DNA from: Agreia sp. COWG
GTDB taxonomy: Bacteria > Actinomycetota > Actinomycetes > Actinomycetales > Microbacteriaceae
NCBI RefSeq assembly: GCF_904528075.1
Contig: NZ_LR882035.1
Location: 1,364,001 to 1,428,000 of the forward strand
Direction: 5' to 3'
DNA: 64,000 nt
Shown here: positions 24,835-34,885 of the stretch, in pieces
Numbering within the stretch: position 1 is the first letter of the stretch
Layout: each line of letters starts with the position of its first letter
Position numbers and translations under genes: made by a program
The notes under the pieces: model-generated
What the model saw: the letters and a program-made list of their open reading frames with translations, nothing else
What the model was told of the DNA's origin: nothing
Database searches by the model: none

Positions 24835-26214
24835 GTGGTAGACCCAACTGAACTGGTCGTTGAAGCAGACGAATCTGTGATCGCCGGGTTGGACTATTGG
24901 CGGGGACTTCCGGTCAAGCAGCAGCCGAGCTGGCCGGACAGCGTCGCCGTCGAGGCGGCCTCCGCCGAGATCGCCGGGCTTCCGCCGCTCGTCTTCGCCG
25001 GAGAGGTCGACAATCTGCGCGATCGCCTTGCCGTCGCGGCACGCGGCGAGGCATTCCTCCTGCAGGGCGGAGATTGCGCAGAGACGTTCTCAGGAGCGAC
25101 GGCCGACCAGATCCGCAATCGCGTCAAGACGGTGTTGCAGATGGCTGTCGTCCTCACCTATGGCGCATCGATGCCGGTCATCAAGATGGGCCGCATGGCG
25201 GGGCAGTTCGCCAAGCCGCGTTCGAGTGACAGCGAGACCCGCGGGTCGGTCACCCTTCCGGCCTACCGCGGCGACATCGTCAACGGCTACGACTTCACGC
25301 CAGAGTCACGCGAGGCCGATCCCCGCCGTCTCGTGCAGGGGTACCACACTGCCGCCTCCACCCTGAATCTCATTCGTGCCTTTACGCAGGGCGGGTTCGC
25401 CGACCTGCGCCAGGTGCACCACTGGAACAAGGGATTCACTTCGAACCCCGCGAACGTGCGATACGAACACCTGGCCCGCGAGATCGATCGAGCGGTCAAG
25501 TTCATGATCGCGTGCGGGGCCGACTTCGAGGCGCTGAAGCGAACGGAGTTCTTCGTGAGTCACGAGGCACTGCTGTTCGACTACGAGCGTCCTATGACCC
25601 GCATCGATTCCCGCACCGGTACTCCGTACAACACGTCGAGCCATTTCCTCTGGATCGGTGAGCGCACTCGCGACCTCGACGGTGCCCACGTCGATTTCCT
25701 CTCGCGCGTTCGCAACCCGATCGGCGTCAAGCTCGGGCCCACGACGAGCGGTGACGACATGCTGCGGCTCATCGACAAGCTCGACCCGAATCGTGAGCCC
25801 GGTCGCCTGACCTTCATCACACGAATGGGCGCAGGCAAGATCCGAGATGCGCTTCCGCCTCTGCTCGAGACGATCAAGTCGGCTGACGCCACGCCGCTCT
25901 GGGTCACTGACCCCATGCATGGCAACGGACTCACGACCCCCACCGGTTACAAGACCCGTCGCTTCGACGATGTCGTCGACGAGGTGAAGGGTTTCTTCGA
26001 GGCGCACCGCGCTGCGGGTACCCACCCCGGCGGAATCCACGTCGAGCTCACCGGTGACGATGTCACAGAGTGTCTCGGAGGATCGGAGCACATTGACGAG
26101 GCCGACCTCGCGACCCGTTACGAATCGCTCTGTGATCCGAGGCTGAACCACATGCAGTCGCTAGAACTCGCGTTCCTCGTCGCCGAAGAACTCGGCGAGC
26201 GTCGCACGGCCTGA
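24835..26214 (+). CDS. aroG: Class II 3-deoxy-7-phosphoheptulonate (DAHP) synthase
   Basis: 459 aa from GTG 24835. Plant-type (class II) sequence: LDYWRGLPVKQQPSWPD, FLLQGGDCAETF (metal Cys), GRMAGQFAKPRSSD, FTSNPANVRYE, HFLWIGERTR, VTDPMHGNG and HVELTGDDVTECLGG. It condenses phosphoenolpyruvate and erythrose 4-phosphate, the first step to aromatic amino acids. In mycobacteria this enzyme is controlled by a small cytosolic chorismate mutase; the only chorismate mutase in this window is exported. Confidence 0.96.
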   Translation: MVDPTELVVEADESVIAGLDYWRGLPVKQQPSWPDSVAVEAASAEIAGLPPLVFAGEVDNLRDRLAVAARGEAFLLQGGDCAETFSGATADQIRNRVKTVLQMAVVLTYGASMPVIKMGRMAGQFAKPRSSDSETRGSVTLPAYRGDIVNGYDFTPESREADPRRLVQGYHTAASTLNLIRAFTQGGFADLRQVHHWNKGFTSNPANVRYEHLAREIDRAVKFMIACGADFEALKRTEFFVSHEALLFDYERPMTRIDSRTGTPYNTSSHFLWIGERTRDLDGAHVDFLSRVRNPIGVKLGPTTSGDDMLRLIDKLDPNREPGRLTFITRMGAGKIRDALPPLLETIKSADATPLWVTDPMHGNGLTTPTGYKTRRFDDVVDEVKGFFEAHRAAGTHPGGIHVELTGDDVTECLGGSEHIDEADLATRYESLCDPRLNHMQSLELAFLVAEELGERRTA

Positions 26215-26229
26215 TCCGGGCCTCCGCCG

Positions 26230-28233
<2,004 letters not shown>

Positions 28234-28305
28234 GAGTGAAGTCTAGGGAGCACAGACGGACGAAGCCGGGATAGACACCTCAGAAGATGAGGTCAGTTCG
28301 GCGTG

Positions 28306-28638
28306 TCAGCCGGTTGGCTCGTCACGAACAGGATCGAGCCTGATCAGTTGTCCTGGAAAGATCGGAGTCTTCCAGCTCAGGCCGTTCTGCGCGAGGACGT
28401 GAGCCGTGGGGAGTCCGTGTCGCACAGCGATCTCGCTGATGGTGTCTCCGAGCTCCACCCGGTATGAGGGCATCGCATCCGGTTCCACCACGGGGCCGGG
28501 ACCCGGTCTGGCCGGTTGCCGAACGAGCTTCGACGCGAGAACGCCCACCACGATGAAGGGAACCGCGGCGGCGGCGAATACGCCGCGAGGGCTCGGAGCG
28601 GAGGCTGATCGATCGGGACGTCGCGCTGACCTGCTCAT
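28306..28638 (-). CDS. Small membrane-anchored LysM protein
   Basis: 110 aa. A basic N-terminus and one hydrophobic segment (GVFAAAAVPFIVVGVLASKLV) are followed by a Pro-rich spacer and a single LysM module (SYRVELGDTISEIAVRHGLP, LAQNGL, IFPGQLIRL). LysM binds the glycan of peptidoglycan. No catalytic domain is present, so it probably marks or tethers cell wall. It lies 72 nt upstream of the PASTA kinase on the same strand and may be co-transcribed with it. Confidence 0.85.
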   Translation of the reverse strand: MSRSARRPDRSASAPSPRGVFAAAAVPFIVVGVLASKLVRQPARPGPGPVVEPDAMPSYRVELGDTISEIAVRHGLPTAHVLAQNGLSWKTPIFPGQLIRLDPVRDEPTG

Positions 28639-28739
28639 GACGGCCTTGCTCCTCGCTGCTTCCCTTAGCCCCTGCTTTGTCTAGATTTTCACGGATGTCG
28701 GCGGTCGTCAACGACGCGCCGGCGTGGCAGTCTTGATCT

Positions 28740-29081
28740 GTGAGTGAAAACACCCCAAGCAGAACCTGGCTGACCATTCCGGACGTCGCAGACCAGCTCG
28801 CGACGACTCCCGGTCGTGTTCGCAAAATGATCGAGGAGCACTCGCTCCTCGCAATCCGTCGCGAGAAGGTGCTCGTCATTCCGAGCGTGTTCCTCAGGGA
28901 CGATGAGCCGCTGCCGGAGCTACGAGGCACCGTGGTCGTGTTACAGGATTCCGGCTTCTCGCCGGACGAGTCGATGCAGTGGCTTCTCGAAGTCGAGGAG
29001 TCCCTGGGCGTCGCCCCCATCGATGCTCTTCTCGCTGGACGCAAGGCCGAGGTCCGCAGAGTGGCGCAGGCACTCGCCTGA
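28740..29081 (+). CDS. Rv2175c-like DNA-binding protein
   Basis: 113 aa from GTG 28740. A winged-helix start (WLTIPDVADQLATTPGRVRKMIEEHSLLAIRR) precedes VIPSVFLRDDEPLPELRGT and a helical C-terminus. This layout and the neighbourhood match Mycobacterium tuberculosis Rv2175c, a DNA-binding substrate of PknL. Thr residues in the N-terminal tail (SENTPSRTW) are possible phosphorylation sites. Target promoters are unknown. Divergent from the LysM-kinase pair. Confidence 0.85.
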   Translation: MSENTPSRTWLTIPDVADQLATTPGRVRKMIEEHSLLAIRREKVLVIPSVFLRDDEPLPELRGTVVVLQDSGFSPDESMQWLLEVEESLGVAPIDALLAGRKAEVRRVAQALA

Positions 29082-29131
29082 TCTCGTGTCCGCCGTGGCG
29101 CGCCGCCTTCCGCCGGGCGCTCGCGCGATCG

Positions 29132-30223
29132 TCACGACGTGCGGTCGGTGAGCTTTCTGGCCAGGTCATGCAGTTCCGCCACGGCCGCGGGTTGCAGCGA
29201 GGCGGCGTGAAGTGCGCTGAGGGCCTCCTCGGTGTATGAGGCGATTGTCGACTCCGCCCGGTCTAGCGCGCCGCTCGATCTGATGATCTGCTGAAGCGAC
29301 ACGATCTGGTCGCCTGTGAGGGCGGGGTTGCCGAGTGCGCCGTCGAAGTGCGCTCGCTCGTCGGGCGTCATCGTTTGACGAGCGAGTGCGACGAGTACCG
29401 TGCGCTTGCCTTCTCGCAGATCGTCTCCGCTCGGCTTGCCCGTCACCTCGGTGTCTCCGAAGACTCCGAGAACGTCGTCCCGCAGTTGGAATGCGAGGCC
29501 GAGGGGGAGTCCGAAGGCGCGGAGTGAATCGAGTTGCGCTGCGGTCGCTCCACCGAGGAGGGCGCCGAGGGCGAGGGGTGCCTCCACGCTGTACTTCGCC
29601 GACTTGTAGGTCATGACGCGCTCGGCGCGGGCGAGTGTGTCCGTCTCGGGCACCGTGGGCCAGGCGTTCTCCTCGAGGATGTCGAGGTACTGGCCGAGGG
29701 TCACTTCCGTGCGCATGCGATTGAACTCCGCGCGAGTGAGGGTGGCGGCCTCTCGGGAGGACAAGCTGTCGAGCGCTGAATCGACGAGCTCGTCACTCCA
29801 GCCGAGCAGCAGATCGCCCATCAATATCGCGCTCGCCGAGCCGAAGGCATCCGGATCGCCCACGTAACCGCCGTCGACGTGCAGGCTGGCGAATCGCCTG
29901 TGCGCTGCGGGCATGCCGCGGCGTGTGTCCGACTTGTCGATGATGTCGTCGTGCACGAGCGCCGCGGCGTGGAACACCTCGAGCGCTGCGGACAACCGCA
30001 CCAGAGCATTCTCCTCCGCTCGAGAACCGGCCTCGGCGGTGGCGGACCAGCCCGCGATACAGAAGCGAGCTCGGAATCGTTTACCGCCGCTGAGAAGATA
30101 CCGGGAGAAATTCGTGAATGAGGTCAGCTCATCGCCGATGGAGGCGAGAATAGGTTCACGAGACGCGAGAAATTCGGCGATTTCGGTGTCGACCTGATTG
30201 ACCAGATGCGGGCTTTGAGTCAC
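29132..30223 (-). CDS. Polyprenyl diphosphate synthase
   Basis: 363 aa from GTG 30223. The first aspartate-rich motif is in VHDDIIDKSDTRRG and the second in FQLRDDVLGVFGD, with SGGKRFRARF near the N-terminus. These bind Mg-diphosphate in the IdsA/GGPP-synthase family, which extends allylic diphosphates with isopentenyl units. The product length (C15-C20 or longer, for menaquinone, carotenoids or undecaprenyl carriers) cannot be decided from the sequence. Confidence 0.92.
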   Translation of the reverse strand: MTQSPHLVNQVDTEIAEFLASREPILASIGDELTSFTNFSRYLLSGGKRFRARFCIAGWSATAEAGSRAEENALVRLSAALEVFHAAALVHDDIIDKSDTRRGMPAAHRRFASLHVDGGYVGDPDAFGSASAILMGDLLLGWSDELVDSALDSLSSREAATLTRAEFNRMRTEVTLGQYLDILEENAWPTVPETDTLARAERVMTYKSAKYSVEAPLALGALLGGATAAQLDSLRAFGLPLGLAFQLRDDVLGVFGDTEVTGKPSGDDLREGKRTVLVALARQTMTPDERAHFDGALGNPALTGDQIVSLQQIIRSSGALDRAESTIASYTEEALSALHAASLQPAAVAELHDLARKLTDRTS

Positions 30224-30299
30224 GCGCCTAGCCTAGCCAGATGCGGCGCACTACAATCGCTACAGAACAACGCGTGTGACCGAGCCTGAGGTGAATAGG

Positions 30300-30686
30300 A
30301 TGCCGCTTTCCGAGCAGGAGCAGAAGCTTCTAGATGAGATGGAGCGCAGTCTCTATCACAACGATGCTGATTTCGTATCGGCGGTCAACGCAGGTCGGGG
30401 AAGACTGAACTACGGTGCCCTGGTTCTGGGCATTCTTCTTGCCGTGCTCGGCCTTGTCGTCGTCATAGTCGGAGTGATCATCCACCTGCCCGTCGTGGGC
30501 CTCGTCGGATTTGCGGGGATGTTCGCCGGAGTGCTGTTGGCCCTGCGTCCAGCCAAGGGCGGCATCGCCCAGCGCCCGTCGTCCGGACCGCGCACCGCCC
30601 AGTCCGCCACAGCGCCGGCCAACAAGGCCCACCTCATGGACAGGTTGAACGAGCGCTGGGACAAGCGTCAAGACCGCGACGAGTAG
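30300..30686 (+). CDS. DUF3040 membrane protein
   Basis: 128 aa from ATG 30300, chosen because GAGGTG lies 6 nt before it (GTG 30276 is in frame). MPLSEQEQKLLDEMERSLYHNDADF is the DUF3040 signature. Two hydrophobic helices follow (ALVLGILLAVLGLVVVIVGVII and GLVGFAGMFAGVLLALRP), then a basic tail. Function unknown; the family often sits just upstream of mraZ in actinobacteria, as here. A strong terminator follows the gene. Confidence 0.88.
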   Translation: MPLSEQEQKLLDEMERSLYHNDADFVSAVNAGRGRLNYGALVLGILLAVLGLVVVIVGVIIHLPVVGLVGFAGMFAGVLLALRPAKGGIAQRPSSGPRTAQSATAPANKAHLMDRLNERWDKRQDRDE

Positions 30687-30721
30687 TCTCCGCCACACTC
30701 CTCCACTTCGCTCTTTCTTTA

Positions 30722-30751
30722 GGGGTCGACCTTCGGGTCGGCCCCTTTTTT
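30722..30751 (+). terminator. Strong intrinsic terminator after the DUF3040 gene
   Basis: GGGGTCGACC and GGTCGGCCCC form a 10-bp stem (one G-U pair) closed by a stable UUCG loop and followed by six T. It isolates the dcw cluster from upstream transcription. Confidence 0.92.
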
Positions 30752-30901
30752 GCGCGCACTCGGCGTCGTTCGCGACGATTCGGATGACGCGGGGCAGCGA
30801 TTTGCGTCCCGACGCTCCATTTCCCTCCACCCGGCAGAGACGGGTGAAATCTGGGATGTATGGAGAAAATCGGAGACTTGTGGTGCCAAATGCTGGTTTG
30901 G

Positions 30902-30926
30902 TGGCGGGTTGTGGAGTAAAGTGGAG
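30902..30926 (+). promoter_or_regulatory. MraZ box: three TGG[C/A]G repeats at 10-bp spacing
   Basis: TGGCG (30902-30906), TGGAG (30912-30916) and TGGAG (30922-30926) are exactly one helical turn apart, the layout bound by MraZ upstream of its own operon in other bacteria. A TAAAGT between the second and third copies could be the -10 element. Likely the autoregulated dcw promoter. Confidence 0.72.
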
Positions 30927-30967
30927 GAACACCCAACACCAGGCCGGCTTCGAGGGGGAGAAAGGAC

Positions 30968-31399
30968 ATGTTCCTTGGCACGTACGCTCCCAAACTCGAC
31001 GACAAGGGCCGCATCATCATGCCGGCCAAGTTCCGCGACGAACTCGAGGGCGGCATCGTGCTGACTCGAGGACAGGAGCACTGCGTGTACGTGTTCAGCT
31101 CCGCCGAGTTCGAGGAGCTGCACAACAAGATCCGCCAGGCGCCCGTCACGAGCAAGCAGGCCCGCGACTACATGCGTGTATTCCTCTCTGGCGCCGACGC
31201 GTCCGTTCCCGACAAGCAGAATCGGGTGACCATCCCTGCACATCTCCGCAGCTATGCGGGCCTCGAGCGTGAACTCGTCGTCATCGGCGCAGGCTCGCGG
31301 GCTGAGATCTGGGATGCCGAAGCATGGAACACCTACCTCGCCGAGCAGGAAGCGGCATTCTCCGAGACCGACGAGGAGGTGATCCCCGGCCTGTTCTAG
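30968..31399 (+). CDS. mraZ: Transcriptional regulator MraZ
   Basis: 143 aa. Two AbrB-like swapped-hairpin halves: [26 protein letters not shown] and later [21 protein letters not shown], each with the DxKGR-type loop (second copy as DKQNR). MraZ rings bind direct TGG-type repeats and repress or modulate the dcw operon. GAGGGGGAGAAAGG precedes the ATG, and three matching repeats are 42-66 nt upstream. First gene of the cluster. Confidence 0.95.
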   Translation: MFLGTYAPKLDDKGRIIMPAKFRDELEGGIVLTRGQEHCVYVFSSAEFEELHNKIRQAPVTSKQARDYMRVFLSGADASVPDKQNRVTIPAHLRSYAGLERELVVIGAGSRAEIWDAEAWNTYLAEQEAAFSETDEEVIPGLF

Positions 31400-31505
31400 A
31401 CCGTTACACGTGACCCCCAGCCGTTCCTCGCCCTGGCACACTTCCCCGGTGCCAGGTCGATCGGATGGATGGGGATCAGGCGGAACGGCCTCGGCCGACA
31501 GAACT

Positions 31506-32462
31506 ATGGATGACGTCACACGGATCCACACTCCCGTCATGCTCGAACGCTGCATCAGCGTCTTGGGGCCGGCACTCGAGAAGCCCGGCGCAACGCTCGT
31601 GGATGCCACGCTCGGCCTCGGCGGTCATGCGGAGGCCTTCCTGACCCGGTTCCCTAACCTGAGGTTCGTCGGCCTCGACCGCGACCCGCAGGCTCTCGCC
31701 CTCGCCGAGGGCCGTCTCGCTCCTTTCGGCGACAGAGTCAACCTGGTGCGCTGCGTATACGACGACATCGCCGACGCGATCGATGGCCTCGGAATCGACT
31801 CGGTCGACGGCATCCTCTTCGACCTCGGCGTCTCGAGCATGCAGCTTGACAGAGCCGAGCGTGGATTCGCCTACTCCAAGGACGCGCCGCTCGATATGCG
31901 GATGGATCAAGACGGACCGGTGACGGCCGAGATGATCCTCGCGGACTACTCCGAGGCCGATCTGCGAAGGATCTTCAGGGACTACGGAGAAGAGAAGCTG
32001 GCTGATCGTTACGCCCGCAGAATCGTTCAGTCGCGAGCTGAACGTCCTCTCGTGCGTTCGTCCGAGCTCGTCGATCTCCTTCAGAGAGCCACACCGGCCG
32101 CGCTTTCGCGAGCGGGCCACCCCGCCAAGCGTGTCTTCCAGGCTCTGCGCATCGAGGTCAACCAGGAGCTCAGCGTCCTGGAGCGATCTATTCCTGCTTC
32201 CATCGCTTCCCTCGCGGTCGGCGGTCGGATCGTCGTGATGTCGTATCAGTCCCTCGAGGATCGCATCGTGAAGAGAGCTCTACAGCTACTGAGCACGTCA
32301 ACGGCTCCCGCCGGACTGCCGGTCGAACTTCCCCAGCACAAGCCCGAGCTCAAGCTCCTCGTCCGCGGCGCCGAATTGGCGACCGAAGACGAGAAGTCCG
32401 AGAATCCGCGCGCCACCCCCGTACGATTTCGCGCCGCGGAACGCATCAGGAGAGCTTCATGA
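31506..32462 (+). CDS. rsmH: 16S rRNA (cytosine1402-N4)-methyltransferase
   Basis: 318 aa from ATG 31506 (MDDVTRIHTPVMLERC), which gives the usual family start; GTG 31410 would add 32 poorly conserved residues. SAM-binding DATLGLGGHAEAF, FVGLDRDPQALA, ILFDLGVSSMQLD, and the C-terminal PHKPELK-like QHKPELKLL are present. It methylates C1402 of 16S rRNA in the ribosomal P site. Its stop overlaps the ftsL-like ATG by 4 nt. Confidence 0.95.
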   Translation: MDDVTRIHTPVMLERCISVLGPALEKPGATLVDATLGLGGHAEAFLTRFPNLRFVGLDRDPQALALAEGRLAPFGDRVNLVRCVYDDIADAIDGLGIDSVDGILFDLGVSSMQLDRAERGFAYSKDAPLDMRMDQDGPVTAEMILADYSEADLRRIFRDYGEEKLADRYARRIVQSRAERPLVRSSELVDLLQRATPAALSRAGHPAKRVFQALRIEVNQELSVLERSIPASIASLAVGGRIVVMSYQSLEDRIVKRALQLLSTSTAPAGLPVELPQHKPELKLLVRGAELATEDEKSENPRATPVRFRAAERIRRAS

Positions 32463-33037
32463 CAAATCACGCCACGGTCCCTCTGTACCGTCCGGGTGTA
32501 TCGCTTCCCGCGTCCGCCGCGGAGCCTCGTCGTCGCTGGCTCGCACCCGCACCCGCTCCGGCCGTTCGTCGTCGCCCACGAATCGTCTACGCCGCCGTGG
32601 CGATCGGGGGTATTGCGATCATCGCGCTCGTTCAACTGCTGCTCACGATCGGTCTCTCGGACGGTGCCTATCAGGTGACCTCCCTGCAGAACGACCAGAA
32701 GGACTTGGCGCGCACGAACCAGTCCCTCACCGAACAGCTCAGCGCCTTCACCTCGCCGCAGAACCTCGTGCAGAACGCTGAATCCCTCGGCATGGTGTCG
32801 AACGGCAATACGGTCTATCTGCGACTGTCCGATGGGGCCGTCCTCGGCTCGCCGACCGCAGCATCGGCCGACAGCGCACCTATCGCGGCAAACCAGGCGC
32901 TCGTGCCGAATTCGCTTTTGCAGCCGGCCGCCGTCGTCGCGGCCCCGATCCCCGATGCTTCGAGCGCGCCTGCCAGGCAGAAACCAGACCCGACAGTACC
33001 GTGGCAGGGTGCGCTCCCTTCGCCGCAGACGCACTAA
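32459..33037 (+). CDS. FtsL-like division protein
   Basis: 192 aa. Short basic/Pro-rich cytoplasmic part, one transmembrane helix (IVYAAVAIGGIAIIALVQLLLTIGL) and a coiled coil (VTSLQNDQKDLARTNQSLTEQLS) typical of FtsL/DivIC. After the LVQNAESLGMV motif comes a ~75-residue Ala/Pro/Ser tail not seen in most FtsL proteins. Place between rsmH and ftsI supports FtsL. It would act with FtsQ and a DivIC partner to activate FtsWI at the septum. Confidence 0.85.
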   Translation: MTNHATVPLYRPGVSLPASAAEPRRRWLAPAPAPAVRRRPRIVYAAVAIGGIAIIALVQLLLTIGLSDGAYQVTSLQNDQKDLARTNQSLTEQLSAFTSPQNLVQNAESLGMVSNGNTVYLRLSDGAVLGSPTAASADSAPIAANQALVPNSLLQPAAVVAAPIPDASSAPARQKPDPTVPWQGALPSPQTH

Positions 33038-33082
33038 ACAGGCGGACTGTCCGCACGTAGCACCGAAGACGAGAGGCCGTCC

Positions 33083-34870
33083 GTGAGATCGACCAGCAGA
33101 ACCACCCGCGGCCGCGTCGCGATCGCCGTGCTCATCATCATGGCGGTCGTATCGGTCTTCGTCGTCCGTCTTGTGGACATCCAGGTCGTGCAGGCCGACA
33201 GCCTTAACACCGAGTCGCTGGCGAGCCGCTCCGACAGCACCGTCACGCTGGGAACGCGAGGCGACATCGTCGATGCCAACGGCGTCGTGCTCGCTACGAG
33301 CATCCTGCGCTATGCCATCGAGGCGGATCCGTCCGCCGCCGAATCGTTCAAGCGGCCTGCGGCCGATGGCTCCAAGACTCAGGTCGAGGTTCCGAAGCAG
33401 CAGGCCGTCGCTGAGCTCGCCACGGCGATGAAGCTCGATCCCGCAGCGATTACCGCCATTCTCGACGCTGATCCGACATCGCGGTACGCCCTCATAGCCA
33501 AGTCGGTCGATGTTTCCACCTACAACGCCGTTCGCGCCCTCGACATCCCCTGGCTGTACTACAAGGCTGACCAGTCGCGTTCGTACCCGAACGGAAGCGT
33601 CGCGGGCAACATCGTGGGATTCGTCGGAGGCGACGGTCAGGCCCAGGCGGGTACCGAGCTCACAGAGGACAAGTGTCTCGCCGGTACGAATGGCAGCGAG
33701 GTGACCCAGACCGGAGAGGACGGCACGGGGATTCCCGGGTCCACCGTCACCACCCAGCAGGCCGTCGACGGTGGCACCGTACAGCTGACCATCAACAGTG
33801 ACCTTCAGTACTTCGCTCAGGAGGCGTTGGCTCAACGGGTCACCGAGGTCGGTGCAGAGTCCGGCACCGTCATGGTGACGGAGGCCAAGACCGGAAAGAT
33901 CCTGACGGCCGCCGAATACCCCACGGTCGATCCGAACAACGTCGATGCGACAGACCCCGAGTATCGGGGAGCGAAAGTATTCAGCGACCCGTTCGAGCCG
34001 GGTTCGACGTTCAAGTCGATCACGGCGGCCTCTCTCATCGACGCGGGAGCCGCGACGACCGCTAGCCAGGTGCTCGCCCCCTACGAGTACAAGTCAGGCA
34101 ATGCCGTCATCCACGACTCGTTCTTCCACGATCCCATGCGGTGGACCCTGACGGGTGTCATCGAGCAGTCTTCCAATACCGGCATCTCGATGCTCAGCAA
34201 CAACATGCCGATCGACCAGCGGTGGGACTACATGCGCAAGTTCCACCTGGGCCAGCAGACAGAGGTGGGTTTCGTCGGAGAGGACTCGGGCGACATCCTG
34301 CCCGGCGGTGTGGCCGGACCGAGTGATCTCGACGACCAGACCGTGTACAACACCACATTCGGTCAGGGCCTGACCGTCACGGCAGTGCAGCTCGCCAGCG
34401 CCTATCAGGCCATTGCGAACAACGGTGTGCGCCTGCCCGTAGAGCTGTTCGAGGGGTGTAAGCACGACGATGGCAGCGTCACTGACGCGCCGGCAGCGTC
34501 GACGGGTGAGCAGGTCATCTCCGCGCAGGCTGCCCAGGACACGGTGCACATGATGGAGTCCGTGGCCACCACCGGGTATGCGGCGAGCGCACTCAAGATC
34601 CCCGGCTACCGTGTGTCGGCGAAGACCGGAACGGCCGAGATGAGCAACGGTGACGGCGCCTACGGCGGTGCATACCTCACATCGATGGCGGGCATGGCTC
34701 CCTCGGATGATCCGCAGTACGTCGTTTCGGTCACCATCCGGAAGCCCGTTACCATTACATCTGGACTGGCGGCAGCGCCGGTCTTCCAGAAGGTGATGTC
34801 GCAGGCGCTGAAGACATACCGGGTGCAGCCGTCAACGGTTCCCGCGCCGAACTTGCCCACTACGTACTGA
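33083..34870 (+). CDS. ftsI: Septal peptidoglycan transpeptidase FtsI (PBP3, class B PBP)
   Basis: 595 aa from GTG 33083. A single transmembrane helix (AIAVLIIMAVVSVFVVRLVDI), the class-B pedestal (TLGTRGDIVDANGVVLA) and the transpeptidase domain follow. Active-site motifs: Ser in PGSTFKSITA (SxxK), SSNTGIS (SxN), and KTGTAEMSN (KTG). It crosslinks septal peptidoglycan made by FtsW. No C-terminal PASTA domains are present, unlike some actinobacterial relatives. Confidence 0.95.
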   Translation: MRSTSRTTRGRVAIAVLIIMAVVSVFVVRLVDIQVVQADSLNTESLASRSDSTVTLGTRGDIVDANGVVLATSILRYAIEADPSAAESFKRPAADGSKTQVEVPKQQAVAELATAMKLDPAAITAILDADPTSRYALIAKSVDVSTYNAVRALDIPWLYYKADQSRSYPNGSVAGNIVGFVGGDGQAQAGTELTEDKCLAGTNGSEVTQTGEDGTGIPGSTVTTQQAVDGGTVQLTINSDLQYFAQEALAQRVTEVGAESGTVMVTEAKTGKILTAAEYPTVDPNNVDATDPEYRGAKVFSDPFEPGSTFKSITAASLIDAGAATTASQVLAPYEYKSGNAVIHDSFFHDPMRWTLTGVIEQSSNTGISMLSNNMPIDQRWDYMRKFHLGQQTEVGFVGEDSGDILPGGVAGPSDLDDQTVYNTTFGQGLTVTAVQLASAYQAIANNGVRLPVELFEGCKHDDGSVTDAPAASTGEQVISAQAAQDTVHMMESVATTGYAASALKIPGYRVSAKTGTAEMSNGDGAYGGAYLTSMAGMAPSDDPQYVVSVTIRKPVTITSGLAAAPVFQKVMSQALKTYRVQPSTVPAPNLPTTY

Positions 34871-34885
34871 ATGAAGGAGCCATCT

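Noticed and set aside
28277..28293. Hairpin ACCTCA/TGAGGT as a terminator between the LysM gene and the kinase
   Set aside because: Only six base pairs, no U-tract on either strand, and the two genes may be co-transcribed.
32246..33835. 529-aa antisense frame over rsmH, ftsL and ftsI
   Set aside because: It mirrors three well-identified genes and has no recognisable motif or ribosome-binding site.
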